Notes: a model not told the origin generated them from the sequence alone. Positions 48,475 through 59,565 are shown, numbered from the stretch's first letter. The stretch: DNA of 64,000 bases from Muscardinus avellanarius (GCA_963383645.1 OY726559.1:120799405-120863404); one strand, 5' to 3'. Made by a program: numbers and translations.

Positions 48475-50080
48475 GAAAAGAAGCTTTAGAGATGTGAAGA
48501 GAAAGTGCCTGGGCTTCCTGATTTTTAATAATGAATTTATAACGGAAATCAGATCAGAGTAGCACAAGGGATTCCACTGGAGGAGGGGGAAAGTTAAACC
48601 AAAGAAAGGATTTTCCTTTCTCTTCCATAAAGAGATCACTATATTTTACTTTTCTTCTTAAAATTTAGTGAGAAGACCTAATAGAGTTGGAAAGTAAACC
48701 ACTATAGTTCAAGCCTCCAGCCCCAGGGCCGCCATATACTCCAGGAACATCCATCCCATGAGAGAACTAGGTTTTGAGATGGTGATCAAAATTACACCTT
48801 ATTTTGGAGTATCCCTTCTCCATTATACTGATACATTTTCACATATTTCATATCTGCCTTTGAAATAAGCTATGAACTGGGCCCGTGATTCCCAGATTTA
48901 GATTTCATAGACCAGTAAAATCAGAACAACAAAACGGGGTGACCAATATAAGGCTGCCAGCTTCTGATTCTGCCAAAGACATATAAAATGAGAAACTTAC
49001 TGGATGGCTAAATAATGACTAACAGTCTGTTTTCACGATCATTTCACAAAAGGGGATTTTAACACCACAAAACTTAGAATCGGATAGAATTTTGGAACAA
49101 AGGAATTTAAAAGCTTTTAAATTGAATACATTCAACTTGGTAAAAATCTGCCATATGGTTGGTTGATTCCATCCTTGTCTCCAGTGAATGGAAACATAAT
49201 TTTGGGGTAGAACTGAAGACCTGCAGATGGAGGTCTGAGAACCAGGGCACTAGGCATTATGGCCCCCATCACCAGAAAGACATTCTGGGAGGTTTAATGA
49301 GCCTCTTAAGGGGCTTGGCTGGTGAGGGCAGAGCCATGCTGTGTGTCCTGGTCTTGCCACTCCAAGCCCAGGTGATTTCCAGTATAGCATAGCCTTATGC
49401 TGGCTTGAAGAGGCACAAAAACACCTCTACATTCATGTTAACAAGTTTCACATAGCATTAGCGGTTCACTCCCCACTCCAGTTGGTGATGGAGTGGAAAT
49501 GTATCTCCATTCTTTTTTTTAGAGCATCTGCCCCAGTAGCCCCTATGGACCAACCACATAACCTCCTCCCAGAAAGAGTTTTATGATCCTTAGCCCGATC
49601 CACCCCTGAGCTCCATTGAATGCTTCAACATAGAAACACTAAGCCAGAGGCCTCCCAATACCCACAGCGGTCAACAGTTAGGACCTTAGTCCTCGCGGTA
49701 AAAAAAAAAAAAAAGTACAAATAAAACTCTTTTATAAATTGAATACTTGGTTTAGGTCCCTTTGGATTCCCAGAGGCATGTTAAGTCATTCTGAAAAATG
49801 AGAAGACCTGAAGAATTGAGCTTGTTGTGAGCAGCTCTGTCCCCCACCCATGCCCATATTCCAGCATTCCTCTCTCTTCCAAAGCTCCACCAACTCTTAG
49901 ATCAAATCCAAGAGGGTTTTCAGAGTTGGACTCAAAGTCCAGCCATCCCAGCACAATAGTGAACTTTAGCGGCAGCCTCTTTCTCCTGCGTATGGTCCTT
50001 TGATTCGAAGTGGGGGGGGGGGGAAGCCATGACTAATATCGCTCAGGGAAAACTTGCCAATATGGGTATGGTCCCACGGA
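48475..50080. other. Long repeat-poor stretch
   Basis: About 1.6 kb with no SINE and no recognisable exon, leading up to the promoter candidate at 50.15 kb. Confidence 0.4.
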
Positions 50081-50149
50081 GAAATAGGTGCTGTCTTTCT
50101 CTCTTGGCGCTCAGCAGCAAAATGGCAACTTTGGCGTCTTTCCTTTGCT

Positions 50150-50330
50150 GCCTAAAAGCCCACCTCCCACTTCTCTACCCCGCCCCTCCTCTGCTGCACG
50201 GCTGAGCAGATATGACTGGATTGGCCCTGATGGGCAGGTTTTACTGTCCAGCAATATTTTAAGCTCCCAGCCAGACAGCTTTTATGAAGGGAGGGATGTT
50301 AGACAAACAATAGGAGGGAGAGAATGGGAG
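50150..50330 (-). promoter_or_regulatory. GJA8: Candidate GJA8 promoter / non-coding exon 1 region
   Basis: A repeat-free patch about 8.1 kb upstream of the coding exon. On the minus strand it has CATAAAAG (50286-50279) at TATA position, a SOX-type CCTATTGTTTGTC (50314-50302) just upstream, and GC-rich sequence (GGGGCGGGG) downstream. Lens genes often combine SOX with MAF or PAX6 sites. The distance is longer than the roughly 5-kb human intron as I recall it, but SINEs inserted here could account for that. No exon or donor could be fixed. Confidence 0.3.
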
Positions 50331-50731
50331 AGCTGTGTTGGGCACCGAGGGGAGGAGGGCGGGGAGCTGATCTGTGAAAGCTTAGATGTGGCTCCAAAAG
50401 TTTATTTCAGCAGCACACTGGCCATCTACAACAGGAAACTCTTGGCCTCTCCCCAGAGGGCCTGAGCCCCGAGGCATTTTCCCAGAGTCTTCTCATCATC
50501 TTAGAGAATGGAAGTCATGGAGGGGCAGCAAGAGGTCACCTTCGTGCACCCCCTGGCCTGGATGGAGTGGGGCTGAGAGTGGCTGGTGCTTTTCAAAGCA
50601 CGGTGTTATATCCTCCATGGTGGTTCATTCTTGTGCCTCAGAACCATTAGCAGCTCAGTCTCCCTTTTTGTGAAGAAGCCTTGAACTTTATAATTTTGAA
50701 GCTTTTTGTTAAGATAACATTTTCCGCCATG

Positions 50732-50801
50732 TTTCGTGCATAATTACAAATAGTTTTGAGAGGCCGTTTTGTGCATAATTACAAATAGTTTTGAGAGGCC
50801 G
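50732..50801. repeat. 35-bp tandem duplication
   Basis: Units 50732-50766 and 50767-50801 differ at one base (CGTGCATAATTACAAATAG versus TGTGCATAATTACAAATAG). Confidence 0.95.
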
Positions 50802-51021
50802 ACGTGAAATTGAGGGCATCCTACAGGATTTGCTAGCATTTTTTTTTTTTTTTGTAAAATGGGGTGTGATGTTTTTACACACCAAAAGGCTCTTGGGTGA
50901 AATACCAATGTGGCCTAACAGGAACAACACTTGGGAAGCCAACTTGGAGGGCAAAAATGAACAGAAACTCTCTTACCATTGTCTAAGACCAACTATCATG
51001 CTAATTAAAAAAAGTTTTTTA

Positions 51022-51235
51022 ACTGGGCGTGGTGGCGCACACTTGTAATCCCAGCGCTTGGGAGGCTGAGACAGGAGGATCTCACGGGTTTGAAGCCAGC
51101 GTCAGCTACTGAGTGAGGCTCTCAGCAACTTAGTGAGACCCTGTTTCCAAATAAAATATAAAATAGGTCTGGGAGTATAGCCGGGAGGTAGGAAAGCCCC
51201 CAGTTCCACCCCCAGTACCACCAAAAAAAAAAAAA
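51022..51235 (+). repeat. B1-ID SINE, type B
   Basis: Complete, poly(A) tail meeting the poly(T) of the next SINE. Confidence 0.9.
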
Positions 51236-51402
51236 AATTTTTTTTTTGGTATTGGAATTGAACGTAGGAACTTTCTGTCTGTGAACTATACCCCCAGCCC
51301 TTAAATTTTTTCTTTTTTAAATTTTGAAACAGTCTAGCTAAGTTGCTAAGAGTCTAAGTTGTTGCAGCTGGTCTGTAACCTGCAGTTCTCCTGTCTCTTG
51401 CA
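51236..51402 (-). repeat. B1-ID SINE, type D, truncated
   Basis: Tail-to-tail with the preceding plus-strand copy. Confidence 0.8.
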
Positions 51403-51774
51403 AAAAAAAAAAAAAACAAACATAAAGATAAGAAAGGTTCTTTTGACCACATTTTCCAAATAAAAATCAAGACAATGGAAACAATGGGTCAAAAATCAAT
51501 CAAAACTTAGATTGTTTTAGGAAATCTGCAAATGTCTGATTATTACGTGGAAGACAACTTTGAGGGTAAATCAGGCCAAAATATCTGAGTGCTTGTGTCA
51601 CCACCTCTCCTCTCTTGTCCTGTTTCCTGTCCTTTCTGGTGTCATGGACATAATGCTTTTAAATGGTGGCAGTTTGAAGAAGAGTGGTACCAATGCCGTG
51701 TAGGTCTCAAGTTCCATTTTTGTTAAAATGCTTACTAGTCTACAACCTTATTTACATTGTTATTATTGTTTTTA

Positions 51775-52200
51775 TTGTTATTATTGTTATTGGTATTCTA
51801 CCTCTGAGCTACATCTCTAGCCCTTTTTATTTTTCAAGCTTTGCGTAATTGTTTTATTTATATTATTTTTTGTGTATATGTATGGTACTAGGGATGAAAC
51901 CCAGACACCTTCTACCTTCAGGCGATACCCCCAGACCTATTTTATTTTTTATTTGGAGACAGGGTTTCACTAAGTTGCTGAAACTGGCTTTGAACCTGTG
52001 CGATCCTCCTGTCTCAACCTCTCACATACTGGGATTACACATGTGTGCCACCATCCCTGGCTTATTTTTTTTATTTTGAAACATGGTCTCACTAAGTTGC
52101 TGAGATTCTCACTAAGTAAGACTTTCAATTTGTGGCTGAAGCTGGCTGTGAACCTGTGATCCTCCAGTCTCCCAAATACTGAGATTATAGGTGAGCAGCC
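51775..52200 (-). repeat. B1-ID SINE split by another SINE
   Basis: Tail half 51790-51830, B1 half 52066-52200. Confidence 0.75.
51875..52065 (-). repeat. B1-ID SINE, type B, nested
   Basis: Complete, in the linker of the 51775-52200 copy. Confidence 0.85.
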
Positions 52201-52274
52201 TGACCTGCTCCAAGTCTGTCTTGACCAAGCTCACACACGTCTCCTTTTCTACTGGGAATTGTCAGAACTGGGAA

Positions 52275-52380
52275 AGCCTGGAGGGAACCATTGGCTTCGT
52301 TTATAGATGAGGAAACCAAGGGTCAGAGTGGGAATGATGCTCTGAGGTTGGATACAGCTCGGAGCTGAGCCGCTTGTGCT
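52275..52380 (+). repeat. MIR
   Basis: TATAGATGAGGAAACCAAGG then GTCAGAGTGGG: MIR core. Confidence 0.55.
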
Positions 52381-52679
52381 GTCCATGGCTCTGCATGTGG
52401 TCACAGACCCATTTAAGCTGGAGCTCAGCAGGCAGCCCCAGGAGAGCCCTGGCGGAGTGGAAGGACAGAAAGATTTACCAGGCCTCAGGGAGCCAGCCTC
52501 AGTCCATCTCTGTTGAGTCTGGATTAGGAAGTGCACAGTCTCTCTCTTTTAACTCCTGGCCTGTTCAGAGGGGAAATGGGTCTATGAGGAGCATAATGCC
52601 AGGCGCCGCAAGTGAATTAGGTCACTTCCCTGAGCACTTCAGGTCTAGGTCTGACTTAGTGGGCAGTGTTTAGAGATTC

Positions 52680-52960
52680 ATGCCCCAAATATTTGTTGAA
52701 ATCCTGCTCTTGGAGGTATCTGAGACATCAGTAATCAAACAAAAATCCCTGCCATAGCAGGGCTTATGATTGAGTAGGCAGGCAGATGACAAGTTCTAAA
52801 CAGGTAAATGAGTGAATTATATTGTATGTCAGAGGTGCTGGGTGCTACCAAAAATGACTAAGTATTGCAGGGGGCAGGGGAGGCTGTGTGGAGGAGATAG
52901 CGTGCTCAGAGAGATCTTACTGACAAAGTAAGATTTGAATACATTTCAAAGAAGGTGAGG
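52680..52960 (+). repeat. Ancient repeat fragment
   Basis: AATCCCTGCCATAGCAGGGC and GGCAGATGACAAGTTCTAAA follow the mammal-wide repeat pattern of a lesion-worn copy. Low sequence identity. Confidence 0.35.
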
Positions 52961-52963
52961 GTC

Positions 52964-53172
52964 CAGGCATGGTGGTGCACACCTGTAATCCCAGTACTTA
53001 GGAGGCTGAGACAGGAGGACTGCAGGTTCTAAGCCAGTCTCAGCAACTTAGAAAGACCCTTAGCAACTTATTGAGACCCTGTTTAAAAACAAAAATAAAA
53101 AGGGCTGGAGGTATAGCTCAGAGGTAGAAGGCCCCTGGGTGGTTCGAACCCCAGTACTGCAAAGAAAAAAAA
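52964..53172 (+). repeat. B1-ID SINE, type D
   Basis: GGTCCAGGCATGGTGGTGCA to CCCAGTACTGC. Confidence 0.9.
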
Positions 53173-53589
53173 ATGAGGGAGGACCATGAGGCTGTGGGAG
53201 AGGAACAATCCAGGAAGTCTCACAGCGGCAGAGCTTAGACGGCAAGGACAGAATCTGTTGGGAATTGTAATTTTCATCTCTTGATATCTGCCTATTTTTT
53301 TCACCTGATAATCTTCAAAACTCCAACAACACCAAAGAAACAAGACACTACTCAGCCTCCAATATGCAGCTTTGCTTTTTCTTTTGACCAAAGACTTTGT
53401 TAAGCAGCTACTATGTACTTGACACTATGCTGGGACCGTGGAGGTGGGTGAGGCACAGTCCCTGATGTGATGCCTGGCACAAGAAACATGCAGAGAGGTC
53501 CCACATATGTGGAGGTGGGGAGAAAAGGTGGAGAATCTGGTCCTCCCAACCCCCGCTCAGCACGATCCAGGATTCACCTGGATTTGGCC

Positions 53590-53850
53590 TCAGGAACCTG
53601 AGCCTCCATCTCTTTGGAAGCTAAACAGCTAAGTAGTTAATACCAGGAGTTGGGTGGTCTTTGCTTCATCACTAGCCCGCTGCCCAACCTTATGGAAGTG
53701 GTGTTTGTTGTCTCTGTCTCTGTTTTCTCTTGATACATAGGCAACTACATTGGCTGCAGAGAATCATGGTGATGATATAAAATGGTCCATGTAAAACTGA
53801 GCTCAGTCCTTGGCCTAGTAAGCACCTGATGAACAACCGCTGCTATCGCC
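53590..53850 (-). repeat. MIR, diverged
   Basis: GGTCTTTGCTTCATCACTAG ... TATAAAATGGTCCATGTAAA ... TAGTAAGCACCTGATGAAC in reverse MIR order. Confidence 0.4.
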
Positions 53851-53859
53851 GCTATCAGG

Positions 53860-54719
53860 AGAGGGTTTGGATGCTGCTGGATGGAGATCAGGGGTTCTTT
53901 GCTTCAATAGCATAGGAATCAATACTTGATTTGTCTTGTTTGTACCACCTGCAGAGGGCCAGGAGGTGAAACATCCCCGCTGTGTCCCTTCTCCCTGGCC
54001 ATCTTGGTTGGGAGGCAGTCTCATCACTAAGGCCCTGGCTCCCGTGCCCTGGGGGGGAACGGGTGGATTGGGGGGGGGACTGGGGGCACTTTCACTTGAG
54101 AGAGGATTTCCAGCCCAGATGAGTTGTCAGGGCAAGGCAGGGCTTCCTATTGAAGAGAGCAGCTCATGCATGACAGCAGATTGTGCCAATTCTATAGAGC
54201 GGGACCCCTGGGCCCAGCCTTCTCCTGCTAACAAAGTTATCTTTCCCAATCTGCTTAGGCAGAAGGGGGACACACTTCCTGTCCTTGTGCTGAACACACA
54301 GGGCAGGCAGGACCCAGGCCAGAGTTGCTGGAGCTGGCTCTCAACACGTCCCACCACCTCCCTTCCTCTAACTCAAAGTCTTGGGCTCCCTATCAACGTG
54401 GACAGAAGTGGCATAGGCTGCAGAGACTGGCTCCTGGCTAGGGCACAGACCAGGGAGTGTCCTGGCATTCTTGGTGCTTGGGGAGGTGCAGAGAGAATAT
54501 TAAGAAGCACCCCAGATGGGGTACAGCAGCAGCCAAAAATTCACTGAAGGAGCAGCCATAGTAGATGCTCTAGGTGAGTGGGTCTCAAAGTGTGGTCCCC
54601 AGACCAGCAGCAGCATGGCCTGGCAGCGCAGCTCCTAAGATCCAGCCTAGACCCATTGAATCAGAAACTCAGGATGGAGACAGCGAGCTGTATTAGCAAG
54701 GCTTCGGGGTTATTCTTTA
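53860..54719. other. Unique sequence with an unsupported 203-codon frame
   Basis: The frame at 53936-54547 (+) resembles no family I know and lies in GC-rich sequence with G runs. Confidence 0.4.
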
Positions 54720-54776
54720 TTTTTTTTTTTGGTGGTACTGGGGTTTCTGGAAACCCTTCTACCTCCGGTTTACACT
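54720..54776 (-). repeat. Tail-only SINE piece, type C
   Basis: GGTGGTACTGGGGTTTCTGG to ACCTCCGG, 5' truncated at insertion; TTTGGGGTTATTCT flanks it on both sides. Confidence 0.85.
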
Positions 54777-54779
54777 TTT

Positions 54780-55655
54780 GGGGTTATTCTGATGCATATT
54801 AAATGTTAGAACCTTTGCTCTTCAAACTATAGCTACTGGTGGTGTTCACCCTGGCCCTGGTGCCCAGAGCTCTTGTGTTTCAATCTTCCCCCATAAATTG
54901 CTGAATCTCTGGACCCTCTGCTACCAGCATAGGGCCCTAGGAACATTACTTTGGGTCCACCCAGGGGAAAAAGTCCTTTGAAGAGTTTCCTGTAGTCTTT
55001 CAGCTGTTTTAGTCCATCCACTGATATAACACATCAGAAGGAGAGAAGTCAATGTACATACATGGATTAGGCATCCCCCCCCCCCCCATTTAACTGAGAT
55101 TCAGTGAGGTTTAAGTAATTAGCTCCTAGTCAGAGAAAGAGATGGAGCCAGGACTGGAAGCAGATCTGCTCAGCCCCAAAGCCCATGTTTGCTCTGGGCG
55201 GCTCATGTTGTCGCCTTTAATTACGAGATTCCATGTGACAGTGCTGACCTTTTGGAGCATCTGGGGTCTCCAGGCCTCCTGTTCACCCGTTACGTCTCTG
55301 TTGCTGTTGTTCTGAACAACCAACCCAGCTGGGAACATTTTCTAAACACTATAGGCTAATTCACTTTGCTCATCTATATTTTAAAAAGACAAATGCAGGG
55401 CACAATTACTTGTATGTTGAAAAGAAATAAAACTAAAGGAGCATATGGGGCAAAAAGTAAAGGTCTCTCCTTACACTCTGTGTTCTCTGCCACTACTGCT
55501 GTGGCCCCAAGACAGCCGGTGTGTGTCCTTCCCGACCCCTTTTCTATATATAGATGTATGTAGGTATAAACAAGAACAACACACTGCATATAATTGTGTG
55601 ACTTGCTTTTTTCAGTTATATCTTGGTAATTTTTGCAGTGTATATATATATAATT
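54780..55655. other. Unique sequence with a MIR
   Basis: Only the MIR at 55085-55190 is recognised. Confidence 0.45.
55085..55190 (+). repeat. MIR
   Basis: TTTAACTGAGATTCAGTGAG and GATGGAGCCAGGACTGGAAG match the MIR 3' half. Confidence 0.5.
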
Positions 55656-55744
55656 TTTTTCCTTCCTTCCTCCCTCCCTTTCTCCCTCCCTCCCTCCCTT
55701 CCTCTTCCTCCCTCCCTTCCTGTCTTCCTCCCTCCCTCCCATTT
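55656..55744. repeat. (CCCT/CCTT)n tract
   Basis: Pyrimidine-only tail of the following SINE. Confidence 0.9.
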
Positions 55745-55942
55745 CTTTTTTTGGTACTGGTGATTGAACCCATGGACATTCTACACCCCCAGCCCTATTT
55801 TTTTAATTTTTATTTTGAAACAGGGTCTCACTAGGTTGATGAAAGTCTCACTACTTGCCGAGGCTGTCCTAGAACCTGCAATCCTCCCGTCTCATTCTCC
55901 CAAGTAGTGAGATTACAAGTGTGCGCCACCATGCCTGGGTCA
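55745..55942 (-). repeat. B1-ID SINE, type D
   Basis: Complete; lies directly left of the L1 insertion's left flank. Confidence 0.9.
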
Positions 55943-56349
55943 TCTTTACAATTTTAAAACAGGATAGGCAGAAAGTACCTTGTTATTTTATTTTATTTTA
56001 CTTATTTATTTTTATTTATTTATTTATTTTTTATTGGTGCACTGTATTCATACATCATAGTGGGATAAAAAAACTTTTGTAGACATACATGCACACATCG
56101 CCCAGTCAGCCCCCACCTGATCCCCACCCCATTCCCTCCCCATCCCTCCTTCCCATGCTTGGCTTAGTGGTTGATATCTAGTATTATAGCAATTTATCCA
56201 AAATTAAAAATGATAATCTCACATAACAGTTTCATTTGTCTGATAACAAGCTTTTGATAACTTAAAGATAACATTTTAATATTTCTTTTTGCTTTCTTTC
56301 TTACCAGAGAATATTTTTTTCTTTTTTTTTAGGTGAAACTATCATATAT

Positions 56350-57060
56350 TTATAAATTTATTTTTCAGGAAGAAATATATCCTAATATGTAATACGGACT
56401 CTAGATACCCAAAATGATCTCGAAAAAGAACAAAGCTAGAAGATATATATTTTCTAATTTCAAACCATATAAAGCTACAATAATTGAAACAGTGTAGTAC
56501 TGTTCTAAAGGCAGATATATAAACCATTGGAGTTAAATAAAAGCCTAGAGATACATTCTTCCATATATTGTCAAGTTATTTTTGACAAGGTTTCCACGAA
56601 CATTTGGTAGAGGAAATAATAATCTTTTAACTAAATATTGTTGAAAAATAATAATTACATGAAAAATAATAAAATTGGACCCTTACCTAATCCCATATAC
56701 AAATATTAACTCAAAATAGATAAAAGACCTAAATATAAATCTTAATACTATAAACTTTTAGAAGAAAATCTGGGTCATAAAACCTCACAACATTGAAATT
56801 GGTAGTGATTTCTTGGATATGATTTCAATGGCACAGGCAACAAAAGGGTATACAAACTCCCTAAAAAATAAAATATTGTATATCCAAAGACAATGTAAAC
56901 AGAGTTAAAAGTTACTGATAGAATGGGATAAAATATTTCCAAATGCTATATCTGAAGGTATATTAATATTCCAACTAGAAATCCTAAAAATTAACAATAA
57001 AAGCAAACAATACAATTTAGAGATAGGTATAAGACTAACATAAATAATGAATCTCCACAT
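56350..57060 (+). repeat. Old L1 ORF2 3' segment, opposite strand to the surrounding L1
   Basis: Degenerate L1 ORF2 end in plus orientation. Recognisable pieces are AAAGCTACAATAATTGAAAC, AGATAAAAGACCTAAATATA and TTCTTGGATATGATTTCAAT. It is riddled with changes and has no open frame, so it is much older than the adjoining ORF1. Confidence 0.75.
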
Positions 57061-57070
57061 ATAACTAATC

Positions 57071-58033
57071 TTATTTGCCTGTTGGATGGAAAATCTTGTT
57101 TCTCTGGTTCTGGTGTGTGTTACCTATTTCTTCTTTGTAGTTAATCTCTTTGAGTACTTTCTCTAGTGTTGGTTTTGAAGATATAAATTCCTTCAGTTTC
57201 TGTTTGTCATGGAAGCTTCTTATTTCTCCATCTAATTTGATAGAAAGTTTTGCTGGATAGGAAATTTTTGGCTGGAAGTTGTTTTCTTTCAGAGTTTGTA
57301 ATATGTTACTCCAAGCCCTTCTGGCTCTCATGACTTGGTTTGGGAAGTCTGGAGTGATTCTAATTGGTTTGCCTCTGAATGTCATTTGGCCCTTTGTTTT
57401 TGTTGCCTTTAAGATTCTCTGCTTGGCTTCCACATTGGTCATTTTGACAATTATGTGGCGTGGGGATCCTCTTCTCTGATCCTGTCTAAAGGGAGTTCTA
57501 TAAGTTTCCTGGACCTGTGTATCGACCTCTTGCTCTATGTTTGGAAAATTTTCTGCTATTACTTCCTTGAAGATATTATTGATCCCTTTGGTTTCACCTT
57601 CTTTTCCCTCCTCTATTCCAATTATTCTTAGGTTAGCTCTCTTAAAATGGGCCCATATTTCTTCAATGTCAGATTCCTGCTGTCGGATATTTTTTTCTAG
57701 ATTAGAAACTATGTGTTCATTTTTGGATTGCTCATCTTCTAAGAGCGAGATTCTATTCTCCATGTGGTCTAATCGGTTGTTTGTACTTTGAATTGAGGCC
57801 TTTACTTCATTAATTGCATCCTTTATCTCTTTTTGGCTCTCTCTGAATTCTTTTCGAAACACCTCTATTATTTCTAAAGTTATTTTCCTGATTTGATCTT
57901 CTAGAAATCTCTGAATTTCTGTTTTATTGGGTTCTGATGTTGTGGGATTGTGGACATTCATTGTTCCATTGTTATTCCTCTTTCCCATGATTTCGGGAGT
58001 TTGTGCCTTCTCTGAGTTCTTCCCTTGGGTCAC
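57071..58033 (-). CDS. L1 ORF1 protein (RNA-binding chaperone), open frame
   Basis: LINE-1 ORF1p is the trimeric coiled-coil RNA-binding protein of L1 particles. The frame gives 320 residues without a stop. A coiled coil covers about residues 40-125 (heptads such as DHMENRISLLEDEQSKNEHI), then the RRM-like and C-terminal domains (QRRGSPRHIIVKMTNVEAKQ, IRITPDFPNQVMRARRAWSN). The codon at the expected start, 58033, is GTG rather than ATG, and an in-frame TGA lies not far upstream. The first ATG is 15 codons in, at 57988. Loss of the start by one base change is the simplest reading. The intact body means the insertion is young. ORF2 (endonuclease and reverse transcriptase) is absent, so it could not move by itself. 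Confidence 0.85.
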   Translation of the reverse strand: MTQGKNSEKAQTPEIMGKRNNNGTMNVHNPTTSEPNKTEIQRFLEDQIRKITLEIIEVFRKEFRESQKEIKDAINEVKASIQSTNNRLDHMENRISLLEDEQSKNEHIVSNLEKNIRQQESDIEEIWAHFKRANLRIIGIEEGKEGETKGINNIFKEVIAENFPNIEQEVDTQVQETYRTPFRQDQRRGSPRHIIVKMTNVEAKQRILKATKTKGQMTFRGKPIRITPDFPNQVMRARRAWSNILQTLKENNFQPKISYPAKLSIKLDGEIRSFHDKQKLKEFISSKPTLEKVLKEINYKEEIGNTHQNQRNKIFHPTGK

Positions 58034-58139
58034 TATGACTTCACTTAAGGTGCTCTGGATCTCGAGTCTGTGGTATCTCAGTCACCACTACTCCTTTATT
58101 GAGCTGTATCGCAAAGTCTCAGACCCAGGGAGTCAATAG

Positions 58140-58887
58140 AGGCTGCTTTAGACTATGGGGGGGTGCCAGGTTGGGTGTTCTCCTATGGTGTGATATCTCT
58201 GCCACCGCCCCTCCCCCACTGGGTCAAGTCCCTGGGAGTCAGTACTGGGGTTTCTCCTCTGGGTCCCGCAGTTTGACTCACTGTTGTTGAATACGCAGAT
58301 GGAGCTATAGTGGACTCGGTGAATTCGCTGCTGCTGCCGCTGCCACTGGTGGCAATATGGCGCTGCTGCTGCGCCCTCGGTCGTCAGGCTGGTGTATTTC
58401 TTCTCTGTTTTTGAACTCTGCTCTGAGTCCCTGCAGCGTGTGCTGAGCTCAGCCACTGGGAGCTTTAGATGCTCCCTGCGCCGAAATATCTGCCAAATCC
58501 CGCTGGGCTCTTCCGCAGCGGCTCACCTCGGCTCACTGTCCGGGCTCTTCCGCAGCGGCTCACCTGGCTCGCTGTCTGCCGCTTCTCTCTGGAGCCTGGT
58601 GGGCTGTTGAGTGCATTGGTCTGTAGCCGTAGCCGTCTGGTGAGTTTGCTGCTGCTGACGGCAGTAAGGTGCTACTGTTGCGTCCTCGGCCGTGAGGCTG
58701 GAGTATCTCCTCTGTGGCTCTGAGCTCTGTTATGAGACCCCCTCCTCTCTGGGGCTGGTGATTTTTTTGTTTCTCTGGTGATGGTGTTTTCTGGCTATGA
58801 AAGGCGCTGATTTTGTGGTAATAGAGATTGGTTGTTAGTGGGGCTCTTAAGCCCCGCTTTTCTCGGTCGCCATCTTCCCGGAAGTCC
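58140..58887 (-). repeat. L1 5' untranslated region with internal duplications
   Basis: GC-rich L1 promoter region. A block of about 41 bp built on CTCTTCCGCAGCGGCTCACC occurs twice (about 58508-58590). A longer motif containing GCTGCTGCTG, a short spacer, then CCTCGG and TGAGGCTGG-like sequence occurs near 58325-58400 and again near 58645-58705. Such monomer-like repeats are common in rodent L1 promoters. Confidence 0.6.
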
Positions 58888-58900
58888 CCTTGTTATTTTA

Positions 58901-59005
58901 AATTGCACTTTTCTGAAATAATAGAGATGATTGACTCATAATGTGTTTACTAGCTATTTGCATTTCTTATTTCTTTTCCCTTGATTTGCCATTTCATATC
59001 CATTG

Positions 59006-59050
<45 letters not shown>

Positions 59051-59387
59051 GGGAGGTGATTTATTAGCCTCTTCCTTGTTGATTTATCAGCTCTTTTTTT
59101 TTATAGTGTATGGCTATTATTCCTCTGTTACCTATATTGTAAAACTTTCAACTGATCACTTGTCTCGTAACTTTGTTTTTAGTGTGCTTTGCTGTACAGA
59201 GAATTTATATTTTTATCGAATCCAATCTGTCATTAAAAAACTTATGACTTCTTGACTTTGTGCCTGTCTTAGAAAAGCCTCTACATTTCATTAAAATTCA
59301 AGAAACCAGTTAGAGAGGTTTTTTTTTTTTTTTTTGCCAGTCACTTTCTCAGCATTTAAATTTGGATCCTTAAAAACAAAATTGCAG
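58901..59387. other. Unique sequence right of the L1 insertion
   Basis: Apart from the GT tract nothing is recognised. Confidence 0.45.
59006..59049. repeat. (GT)n microsatellite
   Basis: About 21 units, not tied to a SINE. Confidence 0.95.
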
Positions 59388-59565
59388 TGCCGGGTGTGGT
59401 GGTGCATGCTTGTAATCCCCGCGCTTGGGAGGCGGAGACAGGAGGATCGCGCTGGTTCAGAGCCAGCCTTGCTGGCTTAAGAGACCCTGTTTCCAAATAA
59501 AAAGTATAGTGTAGCCCGGAGGTAGAAGGGCTTCCAGGAACCCCAGTACCACCAAAAAATAAAAT
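59388..59565 (+). repeat. B1-ID SINE, type C
   Basis: Short deletion in the tail; AAAATTGCAG flanks it on both sides. Confidence 0.9.

Larger units (their letters stand above)
55991..58887 (-). mobile_element. L1-derived insertion: 5' region and open ORF1, no ORF2, chimeric 3' part
   Basis: The element reads right to left. The 5' end at about 58887 (GGACTTCCGGGAAGATGGCG) leads into a CpG-rich untranslated region, then ORF1 (57071-58033). Left of the ORF1 stop no ORF2 follows. Instead 56350-57060 is an old, diverged L1 ORF2 3' segment in the opposite (+) orientation, then 56030-56160 resembles an L1 3' untranslated region (minus sense) with a T-rich tail at 55991-56032. CCTTGTTATTTTA flanks both ends (55978-55990 and 58888-58900), as a target-site duplication would. 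This suggests one insertion of a chimeric element, as in half-L1 (HAL1-like) retrotransposons, or a later rearrangement inside a full L1. Confidence 0.7.

Noticed and set aside
53936..54547. 203-codon plus-strand frame
   Set aside because: No known family, composition like the surrounding non-coding DNA, no sign of splice sites or promoter.
58148..58723. Several open frames on both strands
   Set aside because: They lie in the CpG-rich L1 5' region and its internal duplications; none resembles a protein.
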